The notes beneath the pieces were generated by a model. It did no database searches, was not told the origin of the DNA, and worked only from the letters and a program-made list of their open reading frames with translations. Shown here in pieces: positions 24,205-28,162 of a stretch of DNA of 28,162 nt; within the stretch, counting starts at the first letter, position 1; every line of letters begins with the position of its first letter. Source of the DNA: an uncultured Collinsella sp. (lineage in GTDB: Bacteria > Actinomycetota > Coriobacteriia > Coriobacteriales > Coriobacteriaceae); assembly GCA_900541065.1 (NCBI GenBank), contig UQIE01000026.1, positions 1-28,162 on the forward strand, given 5' to 3'. Made by a program: the position numbers and the translations under genes.

Positions 24205-26329
24205 GCGTTTCTGGTCTAGATGCGTTTTGACGCGCCGTCCGAGCTGCCATCGCAAGCGAGGCGGCTTTATGGGCCGCGCCGGTGTTGATCTGTTTATCGA
24301 AGACGGCGCCTATACCACGCTTTCTTCTGCCGTGGTCATCCTAGTGGTGCTCACGTTGTTGTTTTCGTCGACCGCGGCGATATGGAGCATGTCGCGTGCC
24401 GGGGATACCCAGGTGGCGGCCGATAGCGGCGCGCTGGCGGGTGCCAACGTAGTGTCGTCCTATCACACGGCTGCCACGGTGGTTGATGCGAGCATCTTGA
24501 GTCTGGGGCTAGCGGGGTTTGCCACGATCGGGACGGGCCTGGTCGCCATCCTCATCCCGGGTGCCGAACCAGTTGCCGGCAATATGATCGACACCGGGAT
24601 CGAGATCATTAAAACGCGTAACAAGTTTGCCAAAAGCGCATCGGAAGGCTTACAGAAAATCGAGACGGCTCTGCCATATCTGATCGCCGCGCGTGCCACG
24701 CAGGCGGTGTCGGCGCAGGATACCGATAGTGTGGCCTATACCGGTACGGCGCTTGCCGTGCCCAGGACATCCGAATCGAACTTCGCTGCGCTCAAAGGGT
24801 CAGAGATCTCGACCGATACCATTAAAGACACATCAGATGATTTAGAGCGTGCGGCCGAGGAGCTGCGGAAGGCTTCTGAGGACACGGCGAAGGCTAAAGA
24901 GCGCGCTTGGCTGGCGGATTGTGGTGGGTCGGACGAGAGTTCGATTGGCAAGTACTCGTGTATGTGGGAGCGTGCGAAAAAACTAGCAGAACTATCTGAC
25001 GGTCAGAACCGTCATGAAAAGTCGAGCATCACATGGGAGCCGCAAATAGCGCTCGATCGCGCGAAAATCTATTACCGGCAGCGCTTGGCGAATGAAAAAC
25101 CTCAGGGATCGAGCGTCGAGATGAAAGCGCAGTCAGCCGCTCGAAAAGCGTTCTATGCCTATGCGATTGAAGAGGTCGATCGAGCATACATAAAAGATGA
25201 TGGTGAACGGTTTTCTGCCTATATCCCACTATTGCCGCGTGTCCCAAACGAGGTGCGGCCGACCGAGCTTTACACCGATGCTGCATGGCCTGTAAGCAAC
25301 AATGACGGCAGAACATACCTGCATTATGGAGCCGAATGCCCCGTCTATCAGAAAGGGACTCCGAGTGGGCTGGCATCTGTTGCTGATTATGATGGTCGTG
25401 ATACATGCGAAGCGTGCGGCTTCGGCGTGGTTGCGCTTGGAAGCGCCCTTATGCCGCCTTCGTCCATCAGAAATGGCTTCGAATACCACTTCAATGAATT
25501 CAAAGAGGCTCTGGAAGACTACGTCGAATGCCGCAACAAAGAACTCGAACTTGAGCGTCAGACCGAGGATGAGGCCGACCGTGCGGGCAATGCGTTTGAC
25601 CAGGCCATTAAAGCGCTTTCCGGCGAGCGCCCGCGTATCGCCCCACCTGGACGCAACGGCGTGGTCGCATTTGCGGTTTCGGGTGACATTACCAGCCCCG
25701 ATCAACTTAACTCCTCGTTTAACACGGCAGTCAGGCTTGGCGATCGCGGTGCTATCTCTGCCGCGGTGCTGGCGCCCGATGAGGCGACGGCGCAAAACAA
25801 CGTGCTTTCGCGATTTTTCTCGACATTGAAGGAACGCTCGGGCGGCGTTGCCGGCGTGCTCGACGGCGTCATGGATGTTTGGGGACGGCTGCTCGTGGGA
25901 TACGGTGATATCCAAGGTTCGGCCGACGAACTTATGGACGAGATGATTAAAGACCTAGGAGGGGGCAGCGGTGCGTTGGGCTCCATTGCATCGTGGCTCG
26001 GCGATACCGTTTCGGCGTCCGTGGCGGCGCTGGGTTTGGAACCGTGCGACTTGCGCCTGCGAAAGCCGGTGCTGACCGATTCCGCCAACGTCATTAAGAG
26101 TCCGGGGTCTGACATTGCTGGTCTCTCTCAAGCGCAAGACAAACTGCGAAGTATTCCGTTGGGCGTGACCGATCCCAAGGCGCTTTGCGAGGCGTTGGAA
26201 TATCAAGTCGAACGCACCATTAGCGGTACGGTGTTCACGCTTGCGGAGATTCCTCTGCCCGGCGGCGGCTCCATCCCACTCACCGTCGATGTCGCGACAC
26301 TGGTTGGCGCTCTGGGCGGTGGGTCGTAA
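24176..26329 (+). CDS. Large TadG-like pilus protein with a putative zinc knuckle
   Basis: A 717-aa protein, much larger than typical TadE proteins. One membrane span (about 53-75) follows EDGAYTTLSS and is followed by ADSGALAGANVV, a pattern typical of TadG-like N-termini. The rest is probably outside the cell: a helical Glu/Lys-rich region (about 195-320), then H383, C388, C411 and C414 (H-x4-C-x22-C-x2-C), like Ada-type zinc hairpins, then a C-terminal region. The stretch from about 24800 to 25560 has a visibly lower GC content than its neighbours, suggesting a variable or acquired insert. GGAGGG lies before the ATG at 24176. Confidence 0.7.
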   Translation: MVRGLLHGIKRFWSRCVLTRRPSCHRKRGGFMGRAGVDLFIEDGAYTTLSSAVVILVVLTLLFSSTAAIWSMSRAGDTQVAADSGALAGANVVSSYHTAATVVDASILSLGLAGFATIGTGLVAILIPGAEPVAGNMIDTGIEIIKTRNKFAKSASEGLQKIETALPYLIAARATQAVSAQDTDSVAYTGTALAVPRTSESNFAALKGSEISTDTIKDTSDDLERAAEELRKASEDTAKAKERAWLADCGGSDESSIGKYSCMWERAKKLAELSDGQNRHEKSSITWEPQIALDRAKIYYRQRLANEKPQGSSVEMKAQSAARKAFYAYAIEEVDRAYIKDDGERFSAYIPLLPRVPNEVRPTELYTDAAWPVSNNDGRTYLHYGAECPVYQKGTPSGLASVADYDGRDTCEACGFGVVALGSALMPPSSIRNGFEYHFNEFKEALEDYVECRNKELELERQTEDEADRAGNAFDQAIKALSGERPRIAPPGRNGVVAFAVSGDITSPDQLNSSFNTAVRLGDRGAISAAVLAPDEATAQNNVLSRFFSTLKERSGGVAGVLDGVMDVWGRLLVGYGDIQGSADELMDEMIKDLGGGSGALGSIASWLGDTVSASVAALGLEPCDLRLRKPVLTDSANVIKSPGSDIAGLSQAQDKLRSIPLGVTDPKALCEALEYQVERTISGTVFTLAEIPLPGGGSIPLTVDVATLVGALGGGS

Positions 26330-26805
26330 TGAGTATTCGCATGCGTCTGCGTGAGGAGCGCGCCCAAGCGACGGTGGAGATGGCAGTGGTTACGCCCGTT
26401 TTGCTGGTGCTGGCACTCATCGTGTACAACGTCATGATCTTTGCCGGCGCTGTCGCGCGCTTCGACCGCGTGGTACCCGACATCGTGCTGGCGCACGCTG
26501 TGGCGCCGGGCGGGGAGGGTGACGAGAGCTCTGCCGATGCCTCGGCGACGGTTCAGACTCAAATTCTGAATGCCATGGAAGGCTATGACTTGCAGATCGA
26601 AGTGTCGAGCGAGCAAGGCGCGGAGGCATCGGATGGTGGCCTGCTCTCCCTATCCGGTACGTTTAGGACCTACACCTGCACCATGCACTATGAGCCGTGG
26701 CCGACTTCTCTCAGCATCGCTGGCGTTCCGCTGGGGGCGCCGACAACGTTGTCGCACGAGCGTGTGGTGACGGTCGATCCATGGCGTCCGGGGGTGGTCA
26801 TGTGA
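26329..26805 (+). CDS. Second TadE-like pseudopilin
   Basis: A 158-aa protein. Leader MSIRMRLREERA, then QATVEMAVV and a hydrophobic helix (TPVLLVLALIVYNVMIFAG), followed by an extracytoplasmic domain. Start overlaps the preceding stop as TAATG; stop overlaps the next start as GTGA. Probably a minor pilin partner of the first TadE-like protein. Confidence 0.8.
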   Translation: MSIRMRLREERAQATVEMAVVTPVLLVLALIVYNVMIFAGAVARFDRVVPDIVLAHAVAPGGEGDESSADASATVQTQILNAMEGYDLQIEVSSEQGAEASDGGLLSLSGTFRTYTCTMHYEPWPTSLSIAGVPLGAPTTLSHERVVTVDPWRPGVVM

Positions 26806-27161
26806 CCGCGGTCTCGTCCTACATCGCCTACGCGCGGGCACTCAATAGGCTGGGTTGGACGCCGGCCGAGTTTGTGGTGGCGGAGTCGTTTGTCGTGCGC
26901 CTGCGCGGCATGCTGGGACGGCGTCCGGTTGCCGCCAACGGCCTGCCGCTCGTCATGGCGTTTCCACGCTGCTCTTCGGTCCATACGTGTTTTATGGTCT
27001 ATCCCATCGACATCGCCTTCATCGATGCACGCGGCAATATCCTCGCGCGCTACGAAAACGTATGTCCCTGGTGTATGTGCTCCTGCCCCGGCGCCTGGGC
27101 GGTATTGGAACGCCCTTCAATCCTCGCTACACCTCCCGCCCTCCAACAAGTGCCGGCGTAA
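26802..27161 (+). CDS. DUF192 family protein
   Basis: A 119-aa protein with the DUF192 core: RLRGMLGRRP, LPLVMAFPRCSSVHTCFM, and YPIDIAFIDARGNIL. Then follows a Cys-rich CPWCMCSC. The family is small, beta-rich and of unclear function; DUF192 genes often sit near Tad loci (from general knowledge). GTG start is inferred from overlap with the preceding stop and GGGGGTGG upstream. Last gene of the Tad operon. No signal peptide is seen, unlike many DUF192 proteins. Confidence 0.75.
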   Translation: MTAVSSYIAYARALNRLGWTPAEFVVAESFVVRLRGMLGRRPVAANGLPLVMAFPRCSSVHTCFMVYPIDIAFIDARGNILARYENVCPWCMCSCPGAWAVLERPSILATPPALQQVPA

Positions 27162-27180
27162 GAGATTGGCGACAGCGGAC

Positions 27181-27206
27181 TTTCGTCATACGAAATTGGG
27201 TAAGAT
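27181..27206 (+). promoter_or_regulatory. Palindromic operator and -10 box of the toxin-antitoxin module
   Basis: TTTCGT-CAT-ACGAAA (27181-27195) is a perfect 6-bp inverted repeat, 5 nt before TAAGAT (27201-27206), a fair -10 box. Repression here by the ribbon-helix-helix antitoxin would be the usual design. No clear -35 box. Confidence 0.5.
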
Positions 27207-27220
27207 GGAGGAGAAGGTGC

Positions 27221-27487
27221 ATGGATGTTGAGATCCATCCGAACGCCAAAAAACACTTGACGGAAAAGCAGGTACTAGGTGCCTGGTTCGCGGTTACTGA
27301 GTGCATTCGCCGCGAGTCGGAGGACGAGCCGCCGAGATGGTTTGCCATTGGATGGCTTCCAGATGGTCGAAGTGCGGAACTTGTTGCGGTCGAACTAATT
27401 CGTGGATGGCTCATTATTCATGCCCTGTCTCCGGTTCAGAAGAAATTCTGGCAAGAGATCGAGCGAGCTCGGCAGAGGGGTCGATGA
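27221..27487 (+). CDS. Putative BrnT/RelE-like toxin
   Basis: An 88-aa basic protein. IHPNAKKHLTEKQVLGAW at the start, WFAIGWLPDGRSAELVAVEL in the middle, and WLIIHALSPVQKKFW near the end follow the outline of BrnT/DUF4258-type toxins (a small RelE-like fold that cuts RNA). Assignment is by pattern and by the RHH partner, not by a search. GGAGGAG precedes the ATG; a longer frame upstream is a shadow of the DUF192 gene. Its stop overlaps the antitoxin start as ATGA; the toxin-first order matches brnTA and higBA. Confidence 0.6.
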   Translation: MDVEIHPNAKKHLTEKQVLGAWFAVTECIRRESEDEPPRWFAIGWLPDGRSAELVAVELIRGWLIIHALSPVQKKFWQEIERARQRGR

Positions 27488-27771
27488 TGGGCAAGACGTA
27501 TACGGCCGCTAATGGTCAGGTTGTAACGGATGAAATGATTGACGCGTGGTGTGAGTCGTACGAGCGCGGAGAGTTTCCGGATGGCGAACACACCGTTGGT
27601 GGAATCGTGCGTGGACGGCCCCCGCTCTCAGGTGAGGGGACGGCAACGCTGTCGGTCAAGATTCCTCTGGGAATGAAGGAGGCCATTCGTCGACGGGCGG
27701 CTGCCGAGGGGATGACGCCAAGTGAGTTTGCCCGTGCGGCTCTGAGTGAAAAACTTCTTGCTGCCGGCTGA
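27484..27771 (+). CDS. Ribbon-helix-helix antitoxin
   Basis: A 95-aa protein. The C-terminal half holds an RHH DNA-binding fold: strand ATLSVKIP, then helices GMKEAIRRRAAAEG and TPSEFARAALSEKL. The N-terminal half (about 1-45) would wrap and neutralise the toxin. ATG 27484 overlaps the toxin stop; ATG 27487 is an alternative; AGAGGGG lies upstream of both. Probably binds the palindrome at 27181-27195 and represses its own operon. Confidence 0.75.
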   Translation: MMGKTYTAANGQVVTDEMIDAWCESYERGEFPDGEHTVGGIVRGRPPLSGEGTATLSVKIPLGMKEAIRRRAAAEGMTPSEFARAALSEKLLAAG

Positions 27772-27834
27772 TGCCTCTGACGTGCCGATTTATAGAACCG
27801 AGGCTGTGCTCAAAAACTTTTTTAAAATTCTCGG

Positions 27835-27862
27835 TTGACCGGAACGCGTCCTTGGTTATACT
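27835..27862 (+). promoter_or_regulatory. Promoter of tRNA-Phe
   Basis: TTGACC (27835-27840), a 16-nt spacer, and TATACT (27857-27862), 32 nt before the mature tRNA end. Confidence 0.8.
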
Positions 27863-27894
27863 AATCAAGCCTTGAAACAAGGCACACCTCAAAT

Positions 27895-27970
<76 letters not shown>

Positions 27971-27980
27971 TGAATTGACT

Positions 27981-28005
27981 AGGACCTCTGTAAAGGGGTC
28001 CTTTT
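27981..28005 (+). terminator. Terminator after tRNA-Phe
   Basis: AGGACCTC (27981-27988) pairs with GGGGTCCT (27995-28002, one G-U pair), followed by T run to 28005. Confidence 0.85.
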
Positions 28006-28045
28006 CTAATATGAGAAAGCCATTGTCAATAGGCATGTTCGTTCG

Positions 28046-28070
28046 AGCCCGGTTTGAAACCGGGCTTTTT
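28046..28070 (+). terminator. Second terminator downstream of tRNA-Phe
   Basis: AGCCCGGTTT (28046-28055) and AAACCGGGCT (28057-28066) form a perfect inverted repeat with TTTTT at the end. No gene lies between it and the first terminator, so it may be a back-up or the relic of a lost gene. Confidence 0.8.
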
Positions 28071-28085
28071 CGTTTCCCGTCGGGA

Positions 28086-28147
28086 GAGCCCGCGCACGCT
28101 GCATGGCTTAGTCGACGCTTGCCTGGCAAGCTAATATCCGCGGGCTC
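28086..28147. repeat. Inverted repeat at the window edge
   Basis: GAGCCCGCG (28086-28094) and CGCGGGCTC (28139-28147) are perfect 9-bp inverted repeats enclosing 44 nt, in which GCTTGCC/GGCAAGC makes a further hairpin. It may be the start of a structured RNA or element cut by the window end. Confidence 0.45.
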
Positions 28148-28162
28148 TTGCGGGCGCGCTGC

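Noticed and set aside
27796..27836. AACCGAG/CTCGGTT hairpin as terminator of the toxin-antitoxin pair
   Set aside because: 27-nt loop and no T run after the stem; it runs into the tRNA promoter -35 box.

Overview
The window is high-GC bacterial chromosome. A Phe T-box leader of the actinobacterial/Firmicute type, a monoderm-style Tad pilus locus without a secretin, and the overall gene style point to an actinobacterium. Coriobacteriia, most likely Collinsella, is my best guess; this is recognition by eye, not a database result. All positions are read from the sequence, and all functions are inferred from motifs.

Left part (1-9.8 kb): an M32 metallocarboxypeptidase on the minus strand with its own terminator; a T-box leader followed by pheS and pheT, with a roughly 100-nt palindrome between the two; then an ECF-type metal transporter (fused CbiM/N-like S-unit, CbiQ, CbiO). 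The transporter has a readable promoter followed at once by a GTGTTAC-N14-GTAACAC operator of the NikR type, which suggests nickel as substrate. A Zn-dependent phospholipase C-like protein follows.

Middle (9.8-17.4 kb): a minus-strand protein with an AbiEi-like N-terminus and a DUF559/Vsr-like nuclease fold, whose stop codon interlocks with the preceding gene; a 128-bp inverted-repeat element; pyruvate kinase (minus); a P2-type calcium ATPase with all seven SERCA Ca2+ ligands and a leader RNA that appears able to hide its ribosome-binding site; a second long palindrome; a perfect terminator; and rsgA.

Right part (17.4-27.2 kb): a tightly coupled twelve-gene Tad/Flp pilus operon: cpaB, tadZ, tadA, tadB, tadC, flp, an unknown membrane protein, a second Flp-like pilin, TadE-like, a large TadG-like protein with a putative zinc knuckle, a second TadE-like protein, and a DUF192 protein. 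Most neighbouring genes overlap. All four prepilin-type proteins carry Ala-Gln rather than Gly at the expected processing site. No prepilin peptidase (TadV) is present in the window.

End (27.2-28.16 kb): a BrnT/RelE-like toxin with a ribbon-helix-helix antitoxin behind a short palindromic operator, then tRNA-Phe(GAA) with its own promoter, two terminators, and an inverted repeat at the window edge. The best candidate for something undescribed is the structured leader of the calcium ATPase (13102-13203). The all-Ala prepilin sites and the zinc-knuckle TadG protein come next.
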